From positions 1 through 8,100 of the forward strand of contig JBGPLJ010000157.1 in NCBI GenBank assembly GCA_041486385.1: a stretch of 8,100 bases of DNA, written 5' to 3'. The translations under genes were made by a program, and so were the position numbers. Each line of letters starts with the position of its first letter. Within the stretch, counting starts at the first letter, position 1. The notes beneath the pieces are model-generated. The model was given only the letters and a program-made list of their open reading frames with translations. It was not told the origin of the DNA and made no database searches. The DNA comes from JBGPLJ01 sp041486385 (GTDB lineage: Bacteria; Pseudomonadota; Gammaproteobacteria; Steroidobacterales; Steroidobacteraceae). Shown here piece after piece: positions 1-5,763 of the stretch.

Positions 1-308
1 ACAAGATCCCCGAGCAGCCGCTCACCTGCGGGTTGCCGCTCGGGAGCCCGAAACGACAACACGTTCGTCGGCCGGCGGCGCGCCCGATAGGCCGTGTTGA
101 GCCGCTGGCTTTCCGCACGATCAACGAGCCGGATGCTGACGCTGCGCCGGCCGCGCTGTGCCGTGAGCGCCTGCCGAATCCAGCGATGCACGCGGCGCGT
201 CGTCGGAAGTCTGGACGAACGCGTTGCGACCTGCATGTCGACCGTGAGCTGCAAGCGCCGCGCACTCGCGCTTCCCTCTACTGTTGTGCTCCTCGTGCCG
301 CGCTTCAT
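1..308 (-). CDS. ybeY: YbeY, rRNA maturation endoribonuclease (partial, 5' part only)
   Basis: YbeY is a small zinc-dependent endoribonuclease acting in 16S rRNA 3'-end maturation and ribosome quality control in the cytoplasm. I translated the minus strand from the ATG at 308. It gives 102 residues before the window edge, including the family hallmark LNTAYR followed by RPTNVLSF, then ERLLGDLV, matching the conserved LN-x-x-YR-x(4)-PTNVLSF and LGDIV blocks. The zinc-binding histidine motif (HGxLHLxGYDH) should lie beyond the window and is not seen. The start was chosen because its ATG overlaps the ybeZ stop codon as ATGA (305-308), the usual coupling of these two genes. No strong Shine-Dalgarno is visible, consistent with coupling. 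The N-terminus is Arg/Ser/Thr-rich for about 18 residues before the conserved fold, so a slightly later start cannot be excluded. Confidence 0.93.
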   Translation of the reverse strand, partial: MKRGTRSTTVEGSASARRLQLTVDMQVATRSSRLPTTRRVHRWIRQALTAQRGRRSVSIRLVDRAESQRLNTAYRARRRPTNVLSFRAPERQPAGERLLGDL

Positions 309-1282
309 GGCGCTCGCTCGGAATCGCCGCGCGCTTCGTAGGCGCGCACGATTCGCTGCACCAGCGGATGACGCACGACATCGCGTGCGCTGAAGAAAGT
401 GAACGCAACACCCTGCACGTCACGCAACACGTCGACGACCTGACGCAGGCCCGACTGCTTGTGACCGGGCAGGTCCGTCTGGGTGATATCGCCCGTGACG
501 ACCGCCTTTGAGCCAAATCCGATGCGCGTCAGGAACATCTTCATCTGTTCGGCCGTCGTGTTCTGCGCCTCGTCGAGCACCACGAAGGAGTCGTTGAGCG
601 TGCGCCCGCGCATGAAGGCGAGCGGCGCGACCTCGATCACGTTGCGCTCGATCAGCCGGGCCACTTTCTCGAAGCCCATCATTTCGTAGAGCGCATCGAA
701 CATCGGCCTCAGATAGGGATCGATCTTCTGCGCCATGTCGCCCGGCAGGAAGCCGAGCCGCTCGCCCGCTTCGACTGCCGGCCGCACGAGCACGAGCCGC
801 CGCACGCGATCGGTCTGCAACGCTTCCACGGCGCACGCAATTGCGAGATACGTCTTGCCGGTGCCCGCCGGGCCAATGCCGAAGGTCAGATCGAGAGTGC
901 GGATGTGCGCAAGATACTCGCGCTGATTCGCGCCGCGCGCGCGGATGCCACCCCTCTGGGTCTGCACGCGAACCTCATCGCCGCTGCCGTCGGCGCTCGT
1001 TTGGCCCTCGGCGCTTGCCTCCTGCACGACCAGATGCACCTGCTCGGCCGTCAGCGTCTCGCGGCCGGTGGCGTCGAAAAGACTGCCAAGAACATCGACG
1101 GCCAGCGCGGCCGCCTGGGCCTCGCCAAGAATCGAGAACTGATTGCCGCGGCGGCGCAGCTCAACACCCAGCCGCTGTTCGATCAGCTTGAGGTTCGCTT
1201 CCATCGGTCCGCACAATTGCGCGAGCCGCGCGTTGTCATTTGGCTCGAGCGTGAGCTCGCGCACCGCAACCGCCGTGTTCAC
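305..1282 (-). CDS. ybeZ: YbeZ, PhoH-family ATPase
   Basis: This 325-residue protein is a PhoH-like P-loop NTPase of the YbeZ branch, usually encoded next to YbeY and thought to work with it in RNA or ribosome metabolism. Visible motifs are Walker A GPAGTGKT (137-144), Walker B VVLDEAQN (234-241), the GDITQTDLP block (264-272) and the terminal RHPLVQRIV block (304-312). The N-terminal about 70 residues include a KH-like segment (IEQRLGVELRRRGNQFSILG). A low-complexity Gly/Ser/Gln stretch (about 91-112) precedes the ATPase core. The start is GTG at 1282, overlapping the miaB stop codon as GTGA (1279-1282); the 3' end overlaps ybeY as ATGA. Length is normal for the family. Function in detail is inferred from the family and from the miaB-ybeZ-ybeY order. 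Confidence 0.96.
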   Translation of the reverse strand: MNTAVAVRELTLEPNDNARLAQLCGPMEANLKLIEQRLGVELRRRGNQFSILGEAQAAALAVDVLGSLFDATGRETLTAEQVHLVVQEASAEGQTSADGSGDEVRVQTQRGGIRARGANQREYLAHIRTLDLTFGIGPAGTGKTYLAIACAVEALQTDRVRRLVLVRPAVEAGERLGFLPGDMAQKIDPYLRPMFDALYEMMGFEKVARLIERNVIEVAPLAFMRGRTLNDSFVVLDEAQNTTAEQMKMFLTRIGFGSKAVVTGDITQTDLPGHKQSGLRQVVDVLRDVQGVAFTFFSARDVVRHPLVQRIVRAYEARGDSERAP

Positions 1283-2625
1283 GTGACGGAGCCCGCGCCA
1301 GCCGCGATGAGCCGACCACGCAGCGAATTGGGCATGGCTTCGGTGATGACCACGCGCGCGAATTCGTCGATGAGCGCGGACGGCCCGTCGAAATTGACCC
1401 AGCGATTGTTCTCCGTGCGCCCGGCGAGCTGCCGGGCGTCGCGGCGCGACGGCCGTTCGACCAGAACACGTTCCACGCGGCCGACCATGCGTGCGCTGAT
1501 GGCGCGCGCTTCGCGGTTGATGCGCGCCTGCAATGTCTCGAGTCGTTGCTGCTTGGTGGCGAGCGGCACTTCGTCGGGCAGTGAAGCGGCAGGCGTGCCG
1601 GGCCGGCGACTGTAGAGAAAACTGAAGGACTGGTCGAACCCGACCTCCTCGATGAGTCTCATCGTCGCTTCGAAGTCGCGATCCGTTTCGCCGGGGAATC
1701 CGATGATGAAATCGGTGGACAGGCTGATGTCGGGCCGCACCGCGCGGAGCTTGCGGATCTGCGCTTTGTACTCGAGCACCGTGTAGCCGCGCCCCATGAG
1801 CGCCAGCACGCGATCCGAGCCACTCTGCACCGGCAGATGCAGATGATTCGCGAGTTTCGGCACGTCGGCGAAAGCTGCGATCAGACGATCGGTGAATTCA
1901 CGCGGATGCGAAGTCGTGAAGCGGATACGCTCGATGGCATCGAGAGCTGCGATCGCGCGAACAAGATCGGCGAGGTCGGCGGTTGAATCGTCCTCGCGCG
2001 CGCCTTCGTACGCATTGACGTTCTGGCCGAGCAGCGTCACTTCGCGTACGCCCTGCCGCGCGAGCGCTGCGACCTCCGTCATCACCTGCGCGAATGGGCG
2101 GCTCACTTCTTCGCCGCGCGTATATGGCACGACGCAAAACGTACAGAACTTGCTGCAGCCTTCCATGATGGAAACGAGCGCGGTCGCGCCGTGCGCGCGC
2201 GGCTCGGGCAGGCGGTCGAACTTCTCGATCTCCGGAAAGCTGACGTCAACCACCGAACGCCCCGACTTGCCGAGTTCGGCGAGCATTTCGGGCAATCGAT
2301 GCAGCGTCTGCGGTCCGAACACGAGATCCACGAACGGTGCGCGCCTGGTGATGCCCGCGCCTTCCTGGCTTGCGACGCAGCCGCCGACACCGATGATCAC
2401 GCCGGGACGCTGCTCCTTCAGCAGGCGCCACTCGCCCAGCAGCGAGAACACCTTCTCCTGCGCCTTCTCACGCACGGAACAGGTATTGACGAGGAGCAGA
2501 TCGGCTTGTGCGGGGTCATCGGTCGGTTCGTAGCCGCCGGCAGCGCGCAGGACATCGGCGAGTCGCGCCGAGTCGTATTCGTTCATCTGACAGCCGAAGG
2601 TGCGGATATAGAGGTGGCCGGCCAT
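1279..2625 (-). CDS. miaB: MiaB, tRNA-2-methylthio-N6-dimethylallyladenosine synthase
   Basis: MiaB is a radical-SAM methylthiotransferase that converts i6A37 to ms2i6A37 in tRNAs reading U-starting codons. The 448-residue product has the full architecture. The N-terminal UPF0004 domain carries the auxiliary cluster cysteines C12 (in FGCQMNEYDSARL), C49 (VNTCSVREKA) and C83 (GVGGCVASQEG). The radical-SAM core has C157, C161 and C164 (MEGCSKFCTFCVVPYTRGEE). Later blocks include LHLPVQSGSDRVL and STDFIIGFPGET. A C-terminal TRAM domain spans about 380-443. The ATG at 2625 gives the canonical N-terminus, although the nearest purine-rich stretches (AAAGG 3 nt away, GGAG 13 nt away) are poorly spaced. 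It is the first gene of the coupled miaB-ybeZ-ybeY set and is separated by 113 bp from the upstream DUF2063 gene on the same strand. Confidence 0.98.
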   Translation of the reverse strand: MAGHLYIRTFGCQMNEYDSARLADVLRAAGGYEPTDDPAQADLLLVNTCSVREKAQEKVFSLLGEWRLLKEQRPGVIIGVGGCVASQEGAGITRRAPFVDLVFGPQTLHRLPEMLAELGKSGRSVVDVSFPEIEKFDRLPEPRAHGATALVSIMEGCSKFCTFCVVPYTRGEEVSRPFAQVMTEVAALARQGVREVTLLGQNVNAYEGAREDDSTADLADLVRAIAALDAIERIRFTTSHPREFTDRLIAAFADVPKLANHLHLPVQSGSDRVLALMGRGYTVLEYKAQIRKLRAVRPDISLSTDFIIGFPGETDRDFEATMRLIEEVGFDQSFSFLYSRRPGTPAASLPDEVPLATKQQRLETLQARINREARAISARMVGRVERVLVERPSRRDARQLAGRTENNRWVNFDGPSALIDEFARVVITEAMPNSLRGRLIAAGAGSVT

Positions 2626-2738
2626 GCGCCTTTGGGGGCTCCATCAAAGGGCGCCTACGTTACAGTTTTTCGCCCCGAACATGAAGCCAAGAGGACGCCT
2701 GCCCTGATAAAAAGCTTGGCAGGTCAGTGACTTAATAC
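2626..2738. other. Intergenic gap between the DUF2063 gene and miaB
   Basis: This 113-bp gap is noticeably richer in A and T than its surroundings. It should hold either a miaB promoter or only read-through leader. On the minus strand I see a T-run inside a short inverted repeat (arms CCTGCC/GGCAGG at 2698-2703 and 2718-2723, 14-nt loop), but the T-run is in the loop, so it does not look like an intrinsic terminator. Candidate minus-strand promoter hexamers (for example TAACGT at about 2656-2661 with TTCATG 17 nt upstream) match consensus at only three of six positions each, so I do not call a promoter. Confidence 0.4.
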
Positions 2739-3602
2739 TTATATGGGCCCGGCAATTTCGACCAGGAGCCCGGCTGCCGACCAGTCGCGGAACCACTCGG
2801 AGAGCATTGTCGAGAGACGCTCAGGCCGCACGCGCATATGGCGGCAGCTCTGGTAGACCGCTCGGCCGATGGGCCAGCCCTTGCCGAGAAGCCCGAGCAG
2901 CGCGAATTGTTCGCGCGTCACTGTCATCCGCCATGCGCGCAAACGGTTGCGGTAGACGATCACGAACGAGGGACGCGCTGCGGGTGCGCGCGCTTTGCGT
3001 CGCGAACGCAGCGCCGCCATGTATTCGTTGGCCGCGCAGTTGAGCGCCAGGAGCCGCAGCGCGGGGGTCAGCTTCAAGCGCAGGGTGCCCCATTGATCCG
3101 CGGGAATCTTCTTCAGTTGCTCGAACTTCAGCGGCTCGGCACGCGGTGCGTCGAATACTTCTTCCATTGCACGTTCGATGCGGGCCACGTCGACAGCGAG
3201 CCGCGCACCCTTCTGGCCGCGCAACCGGCGCTTAAGAAACTTTGGAAAATCGACGCTCAACGACTGCAGCGTTCGGTCGGTCGACGGGTGGCGTTCGAGG
3301 TACGCGCGGCACGCCTGCGCGAACCTCCGTGCGCCGAGCACGGTGCGCGTGGTCGGGTACTCGGCCGCCAGCACTTCGAGCAAGCGCAGGTAATACATCT
3401 CGGCATAAATGCCGAGACGATCGAGCGCGGACAATTGCCTGGAACGCGTAACGACTGTCTCGAGATCGCGCGCAGCCGCCGGGAGCAAGCCACGCGCACC
3501 CGGCGCCGCGACACCGCCGCTGGCGCCTTTGGGATGCATGACGACGGCCAGCATCCAGCGTTCAAGCCGCTCCAGGTTCTTTGCTTCGGCGCTGGTAGTC
3601 AC
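2739..3602 (-). CDS. bufC: DUF2063 (HvfC/BufC-type) partner protein of an MNIO oxidase
   Basis: This 287-residue protein matches the DUF2063 pattern (older databases call its N-terminus a putative DNA-binding domain). The N-terminal half has the family signature LDRLGIYAEMYYLRLLEVLAAEYP (60-83, written here as a positional block: RLGIYAEMYYLRLLE is the core), then GARRFAQACRAYLERHPS (90-107) and DFPKFLKRRL (118-127). The C-terminal half (about 175-285) resembles a winged-helix-like region. In characterised MNIO systems the equivalent protein (HvfC, BufC; MbnC is analogous) binds the oxidase and helps present the precursor peptide, so transcription control is the less likely role. The GTG start at 3602 overlaps the stop of the DUF692 gene as GTGA (3599-3602), indicating translational coupling and matched production. 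No clear ribosome site precedes it. The family is seen directly; the partner role is inferred from family and context. Confidence 0.88.
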   Translation of the reverse strand: MTTSAEAKNLERLERWMLAVVMHPKGASGGVAAPGARGLLPAAARDLETVVTRSRQLSALDRLGIYAEMYYLRLLEVLAAEYPTTRTVLGARRFAQACRAYLERHPSTDRTLQSLSVDFPKFLKRRLRGQKGARLAVDVARIERAMEEVFDAPRAEPLKFEQLKKIPADQWGTLRLKLTPALRLLALNCAANEYMAALRSRRKARAPAARPSFVIVYRNRLRAWRMTVTREQFALLGLLGKGWPIGRAVYQSCRHMRVRPERLSTMLSEWFRDWSAAGLLVEIAGPI

Positions 3603-4447
3603 GCGTTCGCTACGCGCAGCTGATCCCGGAAGCGGTTGGCACGGCCCACTTCACGCTGCAGCACGTCGAATTTGGGCACATCGGCATCCCATTCGAGGAG
3701 CGTCGCGGTGTTGCCGCGGCGACGCTGCACTTCGGCGTAAAGATCCCACACGGCGTCGGTCACGCGGCCATTGTGCGTGTCGATGCAATGCGTGCCGTGA
3801 TCGGTGTGCCCGGCAAGATGAATCTGCACGACGCGCTCGTAGGGAATCGGCGCGAGATACTCGAACGGATCCAGGTCGTGGTTGCGGCACGTGACGTACA
3901 CATTGTTGACGTCGAGGAGCAGCGCGCAGTCGGATTCTTCGGCGAGGCGCGCGATGAATTCCTGTTCCGTCATGCTCGACGCGCGGAACGTCAGATACGT
4001 CGAGGGGTTCTCGAGCACCAGCGGGCGCTCGAGGAAATCCTGACACGTGCGCACGCGCTCAATCATGTGTTGCAGACTCTCTTCGGTGTATGGCACCGGA
4101 TAAAGATCGTGGCCATTGAGTCCCGCGACGCCGGTCCAGCAGATGTGATCGCCCATCCACACGGCCTCAACGCGTGCGGCCAGCTTCTTCAGCTTGCCCA
4201 GGAACTCAAAATCGATCGGGTCGGTGCTGCCGATCGAAAGCGACACGCCATGCATCACGATCGGATAGCGCTCGGCGATCTGATCAAGGTAGTAGAGCGG
4301 CCGCCCTTCGGTGTCGACGAAGTTCTCAGACACGATCTCGAACCAGTCCATCCGCGGCCACTTCTCCACGATGTGGCGAAAATGCGCGGTGCGCAGACCC
4401 ACTCCGAGCCCGAGGTCGGGGAGGTTCCAGCGATTTGCGGTGGTCAT
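3599..4447 (-). CDS. bufB: DUF692 multinuclear non-heme iron-dependent oxidase (MNIO), BufB-like
   Basis: This 282-residue protein is a DUF692/MNIO enzyme with a TIM-barrel fold; members use two or three iron ions to modify cysteines (or other residues) of ribosomally made peptides. Conserved blocks run in order: WFEIVSENF (35-43), MHGVSLSIGS (65-74), GDHICW (99-104), DLYPVPYTEESL (114-125), LVLENPSTYL (143-152), LLLDVNNVYV (177-186), QIHLAGHTD (208-216), IDTHNGRV (222-229) and LLEWDADVPKF (250-260). Likely iron ligands are H66, D100/H101, E146, D179/N182, H210/H214, D223/H225 and E252, by analogy with the family. The usual SDH motif reads GDH here. Length is typical. It lies between a Cys-repeat precursor gene and the coupled DUF2063 gene, the standard precursor-enzyme-partner layout. 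The exact chemistry (thiooxazole, oxazolone-thioamide or other) cannot be read from the sequence. No good ribosome site lies within 10 nt of the ATG. Confidence 0.93.
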   Translation of the reverse strand: MTTANRWNLPDLGLGVGLRTAHFRHIVEKWPRMDWFEIVSENFVDTEGRPLYYLDQIAERYPIVMHGVSLSIGSTDPIDFEFLGKLKKLAARVEAVWMGDHICWTGVAGLNGHDLYPVPYTEESLQHMIERVRTCQDFLERPLVLENPSTYLTFRASSMTEQEFIARLAEESDCALLLDVNNVYVTCRNHDLDPFEYLAPIPYERVVQIHLAGHTDHGTHCIDTHNGRVTDAVWDLYAEVQRRRGNTATLLEWDADVPKFDVLQREVGRANRFRDQLRVANA

Positions 4448-4462
4448 GGCGTGTCAGCGGAC

Positions 4463-4514
4463 CCCCTCACCCCAGTCCCGTCCCGGATGAACGGGAAGAG
4501 GCCAGGGTGAGGGG
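4463..4514. repeat. Palindromic intergenic repeat between precursor and oxidase genes
   Basis: The arms CCCCTCACCC (4463-4472) and GGGTGAGGGG (4505-4514) are perfect inverted repeats. In minus-strand RNA the outer stem extends to 13 pairs by two G-U wobbles and one more G-C pair. An inner stem TCCCGT/ACGGGA (4476-4481, 4491-4496) stacks on it with a 5-nt bulge and a 9-nt loop. The CCCCTCACCCC...GGGTGAGGGG ends resemble a widespread family of dispersed proteobacterial intergenic palindromes (REP/MITE-like); that recognition is from memory and needs other genome copies to confirm. On the minus-strand transcript it lies after the precursor stop and 15 nt before the oxidase start. There is no U-tract, so it is not a standard terminator. 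It could stabilise the 3' end of the precursor message or lower oxidase translation. Confidence 0.7.
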
Positions 4515-4537
4515 CTATTCGCGCTATACGCTCTGTA

Positions 4538-4906
4538 CTACTGCATGTGCTTGGGATTAACCGGGCTCTGACAGCCGCCCTTGCCCTTGCAGGAGTTCTT
4601 GCCGGCGCAACCGGCGTCACCCGACTTGCAGCCGCCCTGGCCCGTGCACTCGTTGTGGCCCTTGCAATCATGCTTGGCCGTGGCGCAGCCGCCTTTGCCC
4701 TTGCAGGAGTTCTTGCCGGCGCAGCCGCCGTCGCCAGTGCTGCAGGCGCCTTTGCCTTTGCATGAGTTCAAGCCTTTGCAGGCGTGTTTTTCGGCCGAAG
4801 CAGCCGCGTCGGCCGCGAACACGCTGCCTTGCAGCTGCGAGCCCGCGATCACGCCACCGGCGACTCCGAGCAATACCTTGCCGAAATCACGTCGATTAAT
4901 TGACAT
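4538..4906 (-). CDS. Tat-exported, 12-cysteine tandem-repeat peptide; likely MNIO RiPP precursor (bufferin-like)
   Basis: The product has 122 residues. Residues 1-31 look like a twin-arginine signal: MSINRRDFGK, a hydrophobic stretch (VLLGVAGGVIAG), then a cleavage region around VFAADA (after A31 or A34). Residues 43-112 are four tandem 19-residue modules with consensus C-[KA]-G-x-N-[SE]-C-[KT]-G-[KQ]-G-[GA]-C. Cysteines are at 43, 49, 55, 62, 68, 74, 81, 87, 93, 100, 106 and 112, spaced 6, 6, 7 throughout. The mature part is rich in Gly and Lys, with no other fold evident. I chose ATG at 4906 over the in-frame TTG at 4921 because GAGGGGG sits 6 nt upstream of the ATG and the Tat motif then starts at residue 5. 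The next genes downstream are a DUF692 oxidase and its DUF2063 partner, so the cysteines are probably modified before export. Related bufferins bind copper in the periplasm. A metallothionein-like or unmodified role is the main alternative. Confidence 0.85.
   Translation of the reverse strand: MSINRRDFGKVLLGVAGGVIAGSQLQGSVFAADAAASAEKHACKGLNSCKGKGACSTGDGGCAGKNSCKGKGGCATAKHDCKGHNECTGQGGCKSGDAGCAGKNSCKGKGGCQSPVNPKHMQ
4553..4780 (-). repeat. Four tandem 57-bp repeats inside the precursor gene
   Basis: The four 19-codon modules occupy 4724-4780, 4667-4723, 4610-4666 and 4553-4609. Modules 2 and 4 are nearly identical at the DNA level: 4685-4723 and 4571-4609 differ at only two of 39 positions, and share an uninterrupted 29-base block. 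Modules 1 and 3 are more diverged in DNA while keeping the cysteine frame. The 114-bp offset between the similar modules points to duplication of a two-module unit, or gene conversion, followed by selection on the cysteine pattern. Confidence 0.9.
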
Positions 4907-5178
4907 GGATAGCCCCCTCAATAAGGTAGTTGGATGGAACGGCGGCTCTTAGACAAGTACAACGATCTGGAGCACCGGCCGCCTGCGATACATGCTTCTT
5001 CACTTTCCTTAGCCTGTGGATTCAAATGATAGACCGGACCTGAGACACATCCATTACGAAATCGCCCGCGGAACGGATGCGTGCGATCACGCACAGCCGC
5101 TTTTGCGTCGCACGAGGCTCGCCGCCACGGGTGGTGGGACAGACTGGCCGGGAGAGCGCCGGTCTGGAGGGGACCCCT
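4907..5178. promoter_or_regulatory. Leader and probable control region upstream of the precursor gene
   Basis: This 272-bp gap separates the ssb stop from the precursor start, both read leftwards. I see no gene in it. It should hold the 3' end of the ssb transcript and the promoter of the peptide operon. Next to the precursor ATG is the ribosome site GAGGGGG. Visible structure includes a perfect inverted repeat TGCGTG-CGAT-CACGCA (5078-5093), a short palindrome AGGGGACCCCT (5168-5178) just after the ssb stop, and a distant GGCGGC/GCCGCC pair (4941-4946, 4978-4983). On the minus strand the best sigma70-like -35 is TTGAAT (5025-5020), but no matching -10 lies at 16-18 nt. The operon may therefore use an alternative sigma factor or a weak activated promoter. 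I found no match to an ECF-type promoter either. Confidence 0.4.
5078..5093. promoter_or_regulatory. Perfect inverted repeat, possible operator or hairpin
   Basis: TGCGTG (5078-5083) and CACGCA (5088-5093) are exact reverse complements around a 4-nt CGAT centre. It lies about 170 bp upstream of the precursor ATG and about 85 bp past the ssb stop. It could be a binding site for a dimeric regulator or a hairpin in the ssb 3' untranslated region; there is no T-run to make it a terminator. A 6-bp arm can occur by chance in GC-rich DNA. Confidence 0.25.
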
Positions 5179-5643
5179 CTAGAAAGGAATATCGTCGTCG
5201 AACGCGTCGCGCTCGGTGCTCGTTGTCACCGGCTCGCCCTGCTCCCGGGATTCGCGCGGCTCGCGTGCCTCGGCACCAGCCCCTTCACGCGCGGCACCGC
5301 CGCCGCCACGGCCGCCGATCATCTGCATGTCGTTCGCGACAATTTCGGTGGTGTACCGATCGTTGCCCTGCTTGTCCTGCCACTTGCGCGTGCGCAGGCG
5401 GCCTTCGATATAGACCTGCGAGCCCTTGCGCAGATATTCGCCCGCGACTTCGCCCATGCGGCCGAAGAGCGCGACGTTGTGCCACTCGGTGCGCTCCTGC
5501 CATTCGCCACTCTTATCCTTGAATGACTCCGTGGTCGCCAGGCGGATGTTCGCGACGGTCATGCCGCTCGGCATGGCCCGTGTCTCGGGATCGGCGCCCA
5601 GATGACCGATGAGAATGACTTTGTTGACGCCTCTGCTGGCCAT
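5179..5643 (-). CDS. ssb: Single-stranded DNA-binding protein SSB
   Basis: SSB is a homotetrameric protein that coats single-stranded DNA in replication, recombination and repair. The 154-residue product opens with the typical MASRGVNKVILIGHLGADPE and has an OB-fold to about residue 110, with blocks TEWHNVALFGRMGEVAGEYL, GSQVYIEGRLRTRKWQD and TTEIVANDMQMI. A Gly/Glu/Arg-rich flexible linker covers about 111-145. It ends in the acidic tip DDDIPF (149-154), which recruits partner proteins. The ATG at 5643 is supported by GGGGAG 6 nt upstream. Its neighbourhood with a divergent uvrA recalls E. coli, but here a small membrane gene lies between them. All features expected of a functional SSB are present, and length is slightly shorter than E. 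coli SSB because of the linker. Confidence 0.98.
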   Translation of the reverse strand: MASRGVNKVILIGHLGADPETRAMPSGMTVANIRLATTESFKDKSGEWQERTEWHNVALFGRMGEVAGEYLRKGSQVYIEGRLRTRKWQDKQGNDRYTTEIVANDMQMIGGRGGGGAAREGAGAEAREPRESREQGEPVTTSTERDAFDDDIPF

Positions 5644-5657
5644 GGCCGACTCCCCGG

Positions 5658-5669
5658 ACTCTTTAGAGT
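5658..5669. promoter_or_regulatory. Short palindrome in the ssb leader
   Basis: ACTCT (5658-5662) and AGAGT (5665-5669) form an inverted repeat around TT. It lies between the likely ssb -10 box and the ssb ribosome site, so a protein bound here could block transcription. It does not match the E. coli-type LexA box (CTGT-N8-ACAG). It may be chance. Confidence 0.25.
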
Positions 5670-5683
5670 ATTTGTCAGGCCCT

Positions 5684-5689
5684 ATTCTA
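5684..5689 (-). promoter_or_regulatory. ssb: Candidate -10 box for ssb
   Basis: On the minus strand TAGAAT matches the sigma70 -10 consensus at five of six positions. It would start transcription at about 5677, leaving a leader of about 34 nt with the ribosome site GGGGAG in place. The hexamer 17 nt upstream (GCGCAG) does not resemble a -35 box, so the call rests on the -10 alone. Confidence 0.4.
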
Positions 5690-5716
5690 GTGGCTCGGGC
5701 CCGGCTCTGCGCGCGG

Positions 5717-5736
5717 AAAACGGCCGCGAGTGCGGC
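5717..5736 (-). terminator. Weak intrinsic terminator candidate after the small membrane gene
   Basis: The minus strand reads GCCGC-ACTC-GCGGC followed by CGTTTT: a 5-bp all-GC stem, 4-nt loop and a short T-run. It lies about 30 nt past the TAA of the membrane protein gene and just upstream of the ssb -10 candidate, a sensible place to separate the two units. The stem is short, so it may be inefficient. Confidence 0.35.
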
Positions 5737-5763
5737 GTTATTCTGTCGCGGCGGGCACCGGTC

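Noticed and set aside
2698..2723. Inverted repeat CCTGCC/GGCAGG as a terminator after the DUF2063 gene
   Set aside because: The T-run lies in the loop and not after the stem, the stem is only 6 bp, and no T-run follows on either strand.
4907..4921. An in-frame TTG at 4921 that would lengthen the precursor by five residues
   Set aside because: The GAGGGGG that would serve as the ribosome site for the ATG at 4906 lies within this extension, and the Tat motif sits at a normal distance from the ATG. The TTG has no ribosome site of its own.
4547..4952. Long plus-strand open frames opposite the precursor gene, Ala/Leu-rich or Pro/Leu-rich
   Set aside because: They are the antisense of the Cys/Gly/Lys repeats. 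The minus-strand reading has a ribosome site, a signal peptide and a conserved periodic motif; the antisense frames have none.
4941..4983. GGCGGC/GCCGCC pair as a leader hairpin of the precursor mRNA
   Set aside because: The loop would be 31 nt and a 6-bp GC-only arm is common by chance in DNA of this composition.
5016..5526. Plus-strand open frames across the ssb gene and the gap beside it
   Set aside because: They overlap a clear ssb gene on the other strand, are Arg/Ala/Pro-rich as expected of shadow frames, and show no recognisable domain.
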